A stretch of 14,288 nt of DNA from Bacillota bacterium. Lineage in GTDB: Bacteria; Bacillota; Clostridia; Acetivibrionales; DTU013. The stretch's first letter is position 1; every line of letters begins with the position of its first letter. The stretch is from contig JAEZLF010000200.1 of assembly GCA_023435925.1 (NCBI GenBank), forward strand, positions 1 to 14,288. Reading direction: 5' to 3'. Shown in pieces: positions 1 to 6,697 of the stretch. Under the pieces are notes generated by a model. It did no database searches and was not told where the DNA came from. It was given only the letters and a program-made list of their open reading frames with translations. The position numbers were made by a program, and so were the translations under genes.

Positions 1-34
1 ATAAAGGACAGCGTTGAAAAGATGGAGGTAAGTG

Positions 35-1045
35 ATGGCGATAGACGGGAAAAAGAGCGTAAGCGTTGGCATTTTAGGAATAGGAAGTTACGTCCCAGAA
101 AAAATATTGAACAACTCAGACCTTGAAAATTTAGTTGATACCTCAGACGAATGGATTATTCAAAGGACCGGTATCTCAGAAAGAAGAATTTTAAACGAAG
201 AACAACCTGCTTATATAATGGCCATAGAAGCAGCAAAGCAAGCATTGAAGGATTCGAAACTTTTAGCTGAAGAAATAGATCTCATCATCGTTTCCACTTC
301 AACTCCGGATAATCTGACTCCAACCACCTCATGTGTGATACAGAAAGAAATAGGTGCAACAAATGCAGCAGCTTTTGATCTTGCTGCTGCATGTTCAGGC
401 TTTTTATATGGTATGACAGTTGCAAAACAGTTCATTGAAACAGGATATTACAAGCATGTACTGCTTGTGAGCAGTGAAGCGATGTCCAAAGTCGTTGATT
501 GGACTGACAGAAATACCTGTGTATTGTTTGGTGATGGCGCCGGTGCAGTTGTTCTTGGTGAAGTCGAAGAAGGATATGGAATTTTGTCGACTTACATTAG
601 TGCAGACGGTGTTCCGGGAAATAATATTACGATTCCTTGTCTGCACATGTCCGAATTGGATCATGAAAGACGTAAAAATTACAAGAACAAATGGACGATT
701 TGGCAGGATGGTTCCGAGGTTTTTAAATTTGCAGTAAGAATTATGCATACAGCAACTGAGAAAGTAATAGAAAATACCATTGTAACATTGGAGGATATCA
801 AGTATATCATACCTCATCAGGCAAACATAAGGATCATTGAAGGAGCTGCCAAAAGGCTTGGAGTAGCTCTGGAAAAGGTTTATACTACCATCAGCAAATT
901 CGGGAATATATCCTCTGCTTCTATTCCGGTAGCAATGGACGATGCATATAAAGAGAAATGCCTGAAAAGAGGAGACAACCTGGTGTTGGTTGGCTTTGGC
1001 GGAGGCCTGACATGGGGTTCGGCACTGATCCGGTGGAGTAAATAG
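35..1045 (+). CDS. fabH: Beta-ketoacyl-ACP synthase III (FabH)
   Basis: This enzyme starts fatty-acid synthesis by condensing an acyl-CoA primer with malonyl-ACP, giving a 3-ketoacyl-ACP. The sequence shows a complete thiolase-fold KAS III of 336 residues. The catalytic triad is Cys120 (in AAACSGF), His261 (in PHQANIR) and Asn291 (in FGNISSAS). The C-terminal GFGGGLTWGS motif is typical of FabH. The ATG at 35 is preferred over the GTG at 32 because GGAGG at 24-28 lies 6 bases before the ATG and only 3 before the GTG. FabH is the first complete gene of the fatty-acid cluster, with fabD 62 bases downstream and presumably in the same transcript. Whether it prefers acetyl-CoA or branched primers cannot be read from the sequence. 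Family assignment is very secure. Confidence 0.97.
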   Translation: MAIDGKKSVSVGILGIGSYVPEKILNNSDLENLVDTSDEWIIQRTGISERRILNEEQPAYIMAIEAAKQALKDSKLLAEEIDLIIVSTSTPDNLTPTTSCVIQKEIGATNAAAFDLAAACSGFLYGMTVAKQFIETGYYKHVLLVSSEAMSKVVDWTDRNTCVLFGDGAGAVVLGEVEEGYGILSTYISADGVPGNNITIPCLHMSELDHERRKNYKNKWTIWQDGSEVFKFAVRIMHTATEKVIENTIVTLEDIKYIIPHQANIRIIEGAAKRLGVALEKVYTTISKFGNISSASIPVAMDDAYKEKCLKRGDNLVLVGFGGGLTWGSALIRWSK

Positions 1046-1107
1046 CGAAGCCGGTTCCGGATGAAAGAAATGTAAATCATGAAACAGGTGTTATCAAGGG
1101 GGATTTT

Positions 1108-2043
1108 ATGGGAAAAACAGCATTTATTTTTCCAGGGCAGGGTGCTCAGTATGTTGGAATGGGTAAACAGATTGCCTCAGATTTCAGGTCGGCAGATAAT
1201 ATATTCGAGCAGGCATCCGAAGCGCTGAATATCGATATGAAGGATATGGTTTTTAACAGTGACGAAGATACACTAAAGATCACAGAAAACACACAACCGG
1301 CAATTGTAACTGCCAGTGTAGCTTGTCTGCAGCCTTTGCTCGAAAACGGGCTCAAACCGGATTTTACTGCCGGATTGAGTCTGGGAGAATACTCCGCTCA
1401 TGTAGCATCCGGTTCAATGGATTTTAAAACGGCAGTATCCCTTGTAAGAAAAAGAGGCAAATATATGCAAGAGGCTGTACCATTAGGTGTAGGAACTATG
1501 GCAGCTATTCTGGGACTTTCTCAGGAGGATGTAACCGAATGCTGCAGAAAAGCTTCCGACTATGGCATTGTTGAGCCTGCAAATTTTAATTGTCCGGGTC
1601 AGATTTCAATAGCCGGTGAAGTGAAGGCCGTGGAAAAAGCAATGGAGCTTTGCACGGAAAAAGGTGCAAAGCGGGCGATTCAGCTCGCCGTCAGCGCTCC
1701 ATTCCATTGTAGTATGCTAAAGCCTGCAGGTGAAAGACTCGCCGCCGAACTGGAGAACATTATTTTTGAAGATCCCGGAACGCCGGTAATTGCAAATGCC
1801 ACAGCAAAAGTTGTTTCATCCTCTTCAGAAATAAAAGAGCTTTTAATCCGTCAGGTCAGCAGCCCTGTTCTTTGGGAAAGCACCATCCGGCTGATGCTAG
1901 AAAACGGAGTAGATACTTTTATCGAAATTGGTCCGGGTAAAGTACTTGGCGGCTTTGTAAAAAAGATCAGCAAGGAAGCCAGGAATTTTAACATAGAGGA
2001 TTTGGAGTCACTTAAAAAGACTCTGGCAGAAGTTCGTATTTGA
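1108..2043 (+). CDS. fabD: Malonyl-CoA:ACP transacylase (FabD)
   Basis: This cytoplasmic enzyme moves the malonyl group from malonyl-CoA to the phosphopantetheine arm of acyl carrier protein, supplying extender units to FabH and FabF. It is full length at 311 residues. The N-terminal FPGQGAQ motif lies at residues 8-14. The nucleophile is Ser91 in GLSLG (89-93), the catalytic histidine is His200 in SAPFHCSML, and Arg116 sits at the position that binds the malonyl carboxylate. An AAGGGGG ribosome binding site lies just before the ATG. In many clostridia fabK lies between fabH and fabD; here the two are adjacent. fabG begins 29 bases after the stop codon, which suggests co-transcription. Confidence 0.97.
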   Translation: MGKTAFIFPGQGAQYVGMGKQIASDFRSADNIFEQASEALNIDMKDMVFNSDEDTLKITENTQPAIVTASVACLQPLLENGLKPDFTAGLSLGEYSAHVASGSMDFKTAVSLVRKRGKYMQEAVPLGVGTMAAILGLSQEDVTECCRKASDYGIVEPANFNCPGQISIAGEVKAVEKAMELCTEKGAKRAIQLAVSAPFHCSMLKPAGERLAAELENIIFEDPGTPVIANATAKVVSSSSEIKELLIRQVSSPVLWESTIRLMLENGVDTFIEIGPGKVLGGFVKKISKEARNFNIEDLESLKKTLAEVRI

Positions 2044-2072
2044 TATTCTAATGACTGGAGGAAACAAAAAGA

Positions 2073-2816
2073 ATGTTATTGGAAGGGAAAACTGCTGTTA
2101 TAACCGGTTCAGCAAGAGGACTTGGAAAAGCCATCGCACTCAAAATGGCATCACTGGGCGCCAATATTGTGCTCAATGATATTGCTTCATCCGATACTCT
2201 TGACGAAACAGCAGAAGAATTCAGAAGCGCGGGTTATAACGTAGCTGTAACCAGGGGAGACGTCAGAAACCAGGATGATGTAAAAGCAATGTTTGCATCA
2301 GCAGTTGAGGCTTTTGGAAGAGTAGATATCCTTGTAAATAATGCAGGAATAACCAAGGATAAGCCAATGGCTATGATGTCTGAAGAGGATTGGGATGCTG
2401 TACTGGATATTAACCTGAAGGGTGCGTTTTTATGCACGAAGTTTGCAGCAAAGCAAATGATCAAACAAAGGTATGGCCGGATCATTAATATGGCTTCTGT
2501 AGCAGGCAGGTATGGCAATCAGGGACAGGCCAACTATTCTGCATCCAAAGCCGGGTTGATCGGACTGACAAAAACAACCGCCAAAGAGTTTGCGTCCAGG
2601 GGTATTACCTGTAATGCAGTTGCTCCAGGTATGATCCAGAGCAAGATGACGGACGTATTACCTGAAGATGTAAAAAAGAAATATTTAGATAGCATTCCAC
2701 TCGGAAGGTTCGGGACACCTGAAGATGTGGCCGGTGTTGTTGCATTTCTTGCTTCAGATGATGCATCCTATGTTACTGCTCAGGTAATAGATATTGACGG
2801 CGGGCTTGTTATGTAA
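2073..2816 (+). CDS. fabG: 3-oxoacyl-ACP reductase (FabG)
   Basis: This NADPH-dependent short-chain dehydrogenase performs the first reduction of each elongation cycle, 3-ketoacyl-ACP to (R)-3-hydroxyacyl-ACP. The 247-residue product has the Rossmann motif TGSARGLG (11-18), the NNAG motif (89-92), and the catalytic tetrad Asn114, Ser142, Tyr155 and Lys159 (in NYSASK). The C-terminal IDGGLVM ending is usual for FabG. GGAGG at 2057-2061 lies 11 bases before the ATG, a slightly long spacing. Other short-chain reductases share this fold, but the position between fabD and acpP makes FabG the clear call. A 111-base gap holding a hairpin separates it from acpP. Confidence 0.96.
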   Translation: MLLEGKTAVITGSARGLGKAIALKMASLGANIVLNDIASSDTLDETAEEFRSAGYNVAVTRGDVRNQDDVKAMFASAVEAFGRVDILVNNAGITKDKPMAMMSEEDWDAVLDINLKGAFLCTKFAAKQMIKQRYGRIINMASVAGRYGNQGQANYSASKAGLIGLTKTTAKEFASRGITCNAVAPGMIQSKMTDVLPEDVKKKYLDSIPLGRFGTPEDVAGVVAFLASDDASYVTAQVIDIDGGLVM

Positions 2817-2827
2817 TAATATCTTTA

Positions 2828-2878
2828 TGTGAAAGATTACCTGAATATTTTAAATCAATGATAGGTATATCTTTCGCA
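2828..2878 (+). promoter_or_regulatory. Stem-loop in the fabG-acpP gap
   Basis: Bases 2828-2841 can pair with 2864-2878. The core is GAAAGATTACC against GGTATATCTTTC with one bulged base, extended at the foot by T-A, G-C and T-G pairs. The loop is about 22 AT-rich bases. No T-run follows the 3' arm, so it is not a standard intrinsic terminator. It could be an RNA processing or stability element that lets acpP mRNA accumulate separately from fabG, but that is inference. I did not recognise a FapR-type operator here. Confidence 0.4.
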
Positions 2879-2927
2879 GGGAATTATTATTATATATTAA
2901 TTACCCCCTTTGGGAGGAGGTGAATGT

Positions 2928-3155
2928 ATGGTTTTCGAAAAGGTAAAGAAAATTATAGTCGAGCAATTAGGCGTTGAAGAAGATGAAATAAGCATGGAAT
3001 CTTCTTTCATAGACGATTTGGGTGCAGATTCACTTGATATCGTTGAATTGATAATGGCTCTCGAAGAGGAATTTGACATTGAGATTCCCGATAGTGAAGC
3101 TGAAAAAATAGCATCTGTTGGAGATGCCGTGGACTACATTAAAAATAACACATAA
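2928..3155 (+). CDS. acpP: Acyl carrier protein (AcpP)
   Basis: This small acidic carrier holds growing acyl chains on a 4'-phosphopantetheine arm for all steps of fatty-acid synthesis. The 75-residue protein has the attachment serine at Ser35 in the DSL motif (34-36). It is rich in Asp and Glu, especially in helix II (EEEFDIEIPD), as usual for ACPs. A TTG at 2910 would add six residues, but those codons are the ribosome binding site itself. AGGAGGTGA (2915-2923) lies about 7 bases before the ATG at 2928, and MVFEKVKKI is a normal ACP start. A terminator overlaps the end of the stop codon, so acpP closes the upstream transcription unit. Confidence 0.97.
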   Translation: MVFEKVKKIIVEQLGVEEDEISMESSFIDDLGADSLDIVELIMALEEEFDIEIPDSEAEKIASVGDAVDYIKNNT

Positions 3156-3183
3156 AAAAAGTCCCGACAGAGGGACTTTTTTT
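3154..3183 (+). terminator. Intrinsic terminator after acpP
   Basis: The arms 3154-3165 (seven A then GTCCC) and 3172-3183 (GGGAC then seven T) are perfectly complementary over 12 bp, with a GACAGA loop. The T-run directly follows the GC part of the stem. The 5' arm begins inside the acpP stop codon. Because the A-run mirrors the T-run, the element could also work on the opposite strand, though no minus-strand gene needs it. Confidence 0.92.
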
Positions 3184-3396
3184 ATGGAAGGGTTGAATAA
3201 AACCTTAACTGACGGGGCACTCAGCCCCGGAGCTTTTATCAAGCATGTTCTCTTCAAATTCAACTATTTTTTAACAGACCACTTGTTTAAATAATCTGAA
3301 TAATCATATGGGTTAAGTCCTGGATGATTTAATTAATTATATATCTATGTGCTTCAGATAATTCAATACGTTTTTAATCGCAAGGAGGATTATATA
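3184..3396 (+). other. Gap between the acpP terminator and fabF; second small hairpin
   Basis: No convincing gene lies here. A compact hairpin is present at 3213-3229: CGGGGC, loop ACTCA, GCCCCG, followed four bases later by TTTT. It may be a weak backup terminator or part of the fabF leader. The stretch from about 3290 to 3350 is very AT-rich and probably holds the fabF promoter. I could not find a well-matched -35/-10 pair: TTAACA at 3271 and TTAAGT at 3313 are -35-like but lack good partners at normal spacing. fabF is therefore expressed by readthrough or by a promoter that is not obvious by eye. Confidence 0.4.
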
Positions 3397-4638
3397 ATGA
3401 AAAGAAGAGTTGTAGTTACCGGTATGGGTGTAGTACATTCAATGGGCTTCGGTTTGGATAGCTTTTGGAGTGCCATAAAAGAAGGAAAGTCCGGAATAAG
3501 CACATTAACGAAATTTGATACTGAAAATTATGATGCTAAGGTAGCAGCAGAAATAAAAAATTTTGAACCCACTGAGTATATTGATAAAAAAGAAGCAAAG
3601 AGAATGGACGTTTTTACTCAATATGCCATGGCTGCTGCAAAGATGGCTATGGAAATGTCAGGGCTGAATATGGAGCAGGAAGACAGCTTCCGAACGGGTG
3701 TTGTAATCGGATCGGGCATCGGAGGCATACAGACCCTTGAGGATCAGCATCATATACTCGAAACAAAAGGTCCGGGCAGAGTCAGTCCGTTTTTTATCAC
3801 TTCCATGATAGCTAATATGGCTGCAGGACGAATTGCAATAGAATATAACCTGCAAGGTTTTAATGAATGTGTTGTAACGGCCTGTGCTTCCGGGAACAAT
3901 GCGATAGGCGACGCATTCAAGGTCATACAGCGCGGAGACGCGGACATTATCCTATCCGGCGGTGCAGAATCTGCTATTACAGAGCTTTCATTTGCCGGTT
4001 TTTGTTCAAACAAGGCACTATCAACAAACCCAGACCCCACCACAGCCTGCAGGCCTTTTGACAAGGATCGCGACGGCTTCATTATGGGAGAAGGTGCCGG
4101 AATACTCATACTGGAAGAATATGAACATGCTAAAAAACGCGGGGCTCAAATTTATGGTGAGATCGTCGGCTACGGCTGTACCTGTGATGCACATCACATC
4201 ACTGCACCTCATCCTGATGGTATTGGCGGCATCCGGTCCATGGAAAATGCAATCAATGATGCGGGAATAAAGCCTGATGAAATAGGATACATCAATGCTC
4301 ATGGCACATCTACTCCATTAAATGATGTTGGCGAGACAAAAGTTATCAAGAACGTATTTGGAGATCATGCTTACAAACTTGCCGTCAGCTCAACGAAATC
4401 CATGACAGGCCATCTTCTCGGCGCCGCCGGTGCAATCGAAGCAATTATTACGGTAATGGCACTGAAAGATAGCTTCCTGCCGCCGACAATCAATCTGGTC
4501 AATCCGGATCCGGAGTGCGATCTGGACTACGTTCCGAATAAAGGCAGGAAAATGGAGATAAAATATGCATTATCCAATGCACTTGGTTTCGGAGGCCATA
4601 ATGCAGCGATTGTATTGAAAAAGTATGAGGAATCATAA
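3397..4638 (+). CDS. fabF: Beta-ketoacyl-ACP synthase II (FabF)
   Basis: This elongating condensing enzyme joins acyl-ACP to malonyl-ACP with loss of CO2, extending the chain by two carbons. The 413-residue product has the KAS I/II triad Cys163 (TACASG), His302 (NAHGTSTP) and His339 (MTGHLLGAAG). Lys334 and the gatekeeper Phe398 (LGFGGHN) are also in place. The frame is open back to a GTG at 3349. The ATG at 3397 is chosen because AAGGAGGA (3382-3389) lies just before it and MKRRVVVTGMG is the normal start. It sits behind the acpP terminator and 65 bases before rnc. FabF rather than FabB is inferred from length and from its clostridial setting. Confidence 0.97.
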   Translation: MKRRVVVTGMGVVHSMGFGLDSFWSAIKEGKSGISTLTKFDTENYDAKVAAEIKNFEPTEYIDKKEAKRMDVFTQYAMAAAKMAMEMSGLNMEQEDSFRTGVVIGSGIGGIQTLEDQHHILETKGPGRVSPFFITSMIANMAAGRIAIEYNLQGFNECVVTACASGNNAIGDAFKVIQRGDADIILSGGAESAITELSFAGFCSNKALSTNPDPTTACRPFDKDRDGFIMGEGAGILILEEYEHAKKRGAQIYGEIVGYGCTCDAHHITAPHPDGIGGIRSMENAINDAGIKPDEIGYINAHGTSTPLNDVGETKVIKNVFGDHAYKLAVSSTKSMTGHLLGAAGAIEAIITVMALKDSFLPPTINLVNPDPECDLDYVPNKGRKMEIKYALSNALGFGGHNAAIVLKKYEES

Positions 4639-4675
4639 TATCATTTTGTGAAAGGATTGTTATCCGGCATATCAG

Positions 4676-4689
4676 CAGATATATATCTG
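4676..4689 (+). repeat. 14-base perfect palindrome abutting the rnc ribosome binding site
   Basis: CAGATATATATCTG is a perfect inverted repeat whose last G is also the first base of the rnc GGAGG (4689-4693). As RNA it could form a short hairpin next to the translation start; as DNA it could be a protein-binding site. RNase III in E. coli controls its own mRNA through a leader hairpin. Whether that happens here is unknown, and the AT-rich palindrome may be incidental. Confidence 0.35.
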
Positions 4690-4703
4690 GAGGAATAAAG
4701 AGA

Positions 4704-5423
4704 ATGAACAGAGAAATTTTAGCTGAACATATGGAAAGTCTTCGTGAATTGGAGACTACGATACAGTATACCTTTAAAGATAAAGATAAGCTGCTTCTTG
4801 CGGTGACTCACAGTTCTTATGCCAATGAAAAAAGAATTGAGGGACTTACGAGCAATGAGAGGCTTGAATTTCTCGGTGATGCTGTATTGAATATCGTCAC
4901 AAGTGAATGGATATATAAAGGTTTTCCTGCCATGCCAGAGGGTGAAATGACCAAAATCCGGGCATCGATTGTTTGCGAAAGTTCTCTGATGAAGTGTGCA
5001 AATAAAATTAAGCTGGGGAAATATCTTATCCTTGGAAAAGGCGAGGAAAATACAGGCGGCAGAACAAGGACGTCGATATTATCCGACGCTTTTGAAGCAC
5101 TAATCGGTGCGATATATCTAGATGGAGGTCTCAACGCCTCAAGACAGTTTATATCCTCTGCAATGGTTGAGCTGTTTGCAAATATAAACAACAATGCTGT
5201 TTTTATTGATTATAAAACTCAGTTTCAGGAGTTAATTCAAAAGTCTGGAGAGCAGAAAATCAACTATGAGATTCTTGATGAAAAGGGCCCCGATCATAAT
5301 AAAGTATTTGTTGCCCAGCTCTCAGTCGGAATGAAGGTATTTGGTATCGGTGAAGGCAGAAGCAAGAAGGAAGCTGAACAGAATGCGGCTAAAGCGGCAC
5401 TGATTCATTACAAACAGTCATAA
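4704..5423 (+). CDS. rnc: Ribonuclease III
   Basis: This Mg2+-dependent endonuclease cuts double-stranded RNA. It processes the 30S rRNA precursor and some mRNAs, and supports small-RNA turnover. The 239-residue protein has the catalytic domain first, with the signature NERLEFLGD (51-59). The metal ligands are Glu55, Asp59, Asp128 and Glu131 (in SDAFEALIGAIYLD). A double-stranded RNA-binding domain follows from about residue 170, ending in the usual KKEAEQNAAKAAL. GGAGG at 4689-4693 lies 10 bases before the ATG. Placement after fabF matches the common acpP-fabF-rnc order of Firmicutes. The radical SAM gene follows after 67 bases and is probably co-transcribed. Confidence 0.97.
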   Translation: MNREILAEHMESLRELETTIQYTFKDKDKLLLAVTHSSYANEKRIEGLTSNERLEFLGDAVLNIVTSEWIYKGFPAMPEGEMTKIRASIVCESSLMKCANKIKLGKYLILGKGEENTGGRTRTSILSDAFEALIGAIYLDGGLNASRQFISSAMVELFANINNNAVFIDYKTQFQELIQKSGEQKINYEILDEKGPDHNKVFVAQLSVGMKVFGIGEGRSKKEAEQNAAKAALIHYKQS

Positions 5424-5490
5424 CAAGCTGGTCGCAAGCTTCATAGAATGATGCGATATAATGCTTTCGTACTGTTGGAAAGGAACATGA

Positions 5491-6519
5491 ATGCAAGGGA
5501 AACATGTCATTATTCCAATTTTTGTTCCTCACAAGGGTTGTCCCCACGATTGCATATTCTGTAATCAAAAGAAAATCAGCGGACAAGTTGAGGAAATGTT
5601 GGCTGAAAAAATACCAGGACTCATCGAATCTCATTTAAGCACCGTACCAACCGATGCCTTTATTGAGATTGCTTTTTATGGCGGCAGCTTTACCGCCATT
5701 GATAAAGAAGTGCAAAAAAGCTTCCTGGAGAAAGCAGTTCCTTATATAACCGGTGGAAGAGTATCCGAAATACGCCTTTCAACCAGACCGGATGCGATTG
5801 ATGATGAGATACTTGAGCTACTTAAGATGTACCACGTAAAAACGATTGAGCTTGGCGTTCAGAGCATGGAGGATGACGTACTCAATGCCAGTTGCCGTGG
5901 CCATAATGCAGCATGCGTATATGAAGCCTCTGCGCTGATCCGAAAAAAGGGCTTTAAACTCGGCATTCAGACAATGACCGGGCTCCCGGGTGATACGCGG
6001 GAAAAATCTCTTCAAACTGCCAGAAAGGTAATCGGAATTGCGCCTGAAATGGTGAGAATTTATCCTGTGCTTGTTATCAAGGGAACAGAACTTGAAAGAC
6101 AGTATAAAAGAGGGCTGTATACACCTCAAAAGCTAGATGAGGCCGTTGAGCTTTGCGCCGAATTGCTTGAATTATACGAAGAGAATGGGATTCAAGTCAT
6201 CCGGATCGGCCTTCAGACAACAGAAACAATCTGTGAGGGCGCAGAATCCGAAATTGCCGCAGGTCCAATACATCCTGCCTTCCGTCAGTTAGTAGAATCA
6301 AAGCGGATGCTGAAAAAAATGGAAGCGATGATTGAAAAGCAAGGACTTGAAGGCGTCAGAGAGCTTGTGATCCATACGGGGATATCCGATATTTCAGATG
6401 TTGTGGGACAGAAACGGCAAAACATTACCTGGTTACAGTCAAAATACAGGATTGGCTCTATTAAGGTAAAGGGTGACAGAAGCGTAAGCCGCGGAATTGT
6501 TTTTCATGTCGTTGAATAG
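5491..6519 (+). CDS. Radical SAM protein, short Elp3-like
   Basis: This is a radical S-adenosylmethionine enzyme with a predicted [4Fe-4S] cluster held by Cys17, Cys21 and Cys24 (CPHDCIFC). Other family features are GGSF (64-67), STRPD (97-101), ELGVQS (120-125), GLPGDT (164-169) and a YPV strand near 191. These patterns resemble the radical SAM half of Elp3, the enzyme that starts tRNA wobble-uridine carboxymethylation. At 342 residues it lacks the C-terminal GNAT acetyltransferase domain of true Elp3 proteins, which are roughly 500 residues or more, so its reaction is uncertain. AAGGA at 5480-5484 supports the ATG at 5491. A tRNA or rRNA modification role would suit the neighbour rnc, but that is inference. 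Coproporphyrinogen dehydrogenase-like function is less likely. Confidence 0.85.
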   Translation: MQGKHVIIPIFVPHKGCPHDCIFCNQKKISGQVEEMLAEKIPGLIESHLSTVPTDAFIEIAFYGGSFTAIDKEVQKSFLEKAVPYITGGRVSEIRLSTRPDAIDDEILELLKMYHVKTIELGVQSMEDDVLNASCRGHNAACVYEASALIRKKGFKLGIQTMTGLPGDTREKSLQTARKVIGIAPEMVRIYPVLVIKGTELERQYKRGLYTPQKLDEAVELCAELLELYEENGIQVIRIGLQTTETICEGAESEIAAGPIHPAFRQLVESKRMLKKMEAMIEKQGLEGVRELVIHTGISDISDVVGQKRQNITWLQSKYRIGSIKVKGDRSVSRGIVFHVVE

Positions 6520-6601
6520 GCATTCTGGCAGTTGGAAAAGTATTGTTGAATAAGCAGCGGACAAATGTGGTAAATATAAGACGGTTTATTATTTTCCATA
6601 A

Positions 6602-6630
6602 TTGACGATTGCAATGTATTATGTTATTGT
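6602..6630 (+). promoter_or_regulatory. Predicted sigma-A promoter for the DUF1846 gene
   Basis: TTGACG (6602-6607) and TATTGT (6625-6630) are separated by 17 bases, a good vegetative promoter match. It would give a leader of about 60 bases. CATAAT (6597-6602) and ATTATG (6618-6623) form an inverted repeat around the -35, which could be an operator or chance in AT-rich DNA. A second TATAAT at 6658-6663 has no matching -35. The gap of 178 bases from the radical SAM gene also argues for independent transcription. Confidence 0.5.
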
Positions 6631-6697
6631 GGGTAAGGAAAAATCAATTCTTAAACTTATAATATAACAAAATACGTATTGAACGAGAGCGAAAAAT

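Noticed and set aside
3184..3294. Open frame of 36 codons starting at the ATG after the acpP terminator
   Set aside because: It has no ribosome binding site (the T-run of the terminator directly precedes it), it contains the GC hairpin, and it resembles no known protein.
3750..4109. Minus-strand open frame of 119 codons inside fabF
   Set aside because: It is a shadow of conserved fabF codons, with no ribosome binding site or family pattern.
4349..4362. LexA-like sequence AGAACGTATTTGG inside fabF
   Set aside because: It breaks the consensus in both halves and lies within a coding region away from any promoter.
5457..5462. TATAAT before the radical SAM gene as a promoter
   Set aside because: No acceptable -35 lies 16-18 bases upstream and the extended -10 TG is not at the right spacing; readthrough from rnc is simpler.
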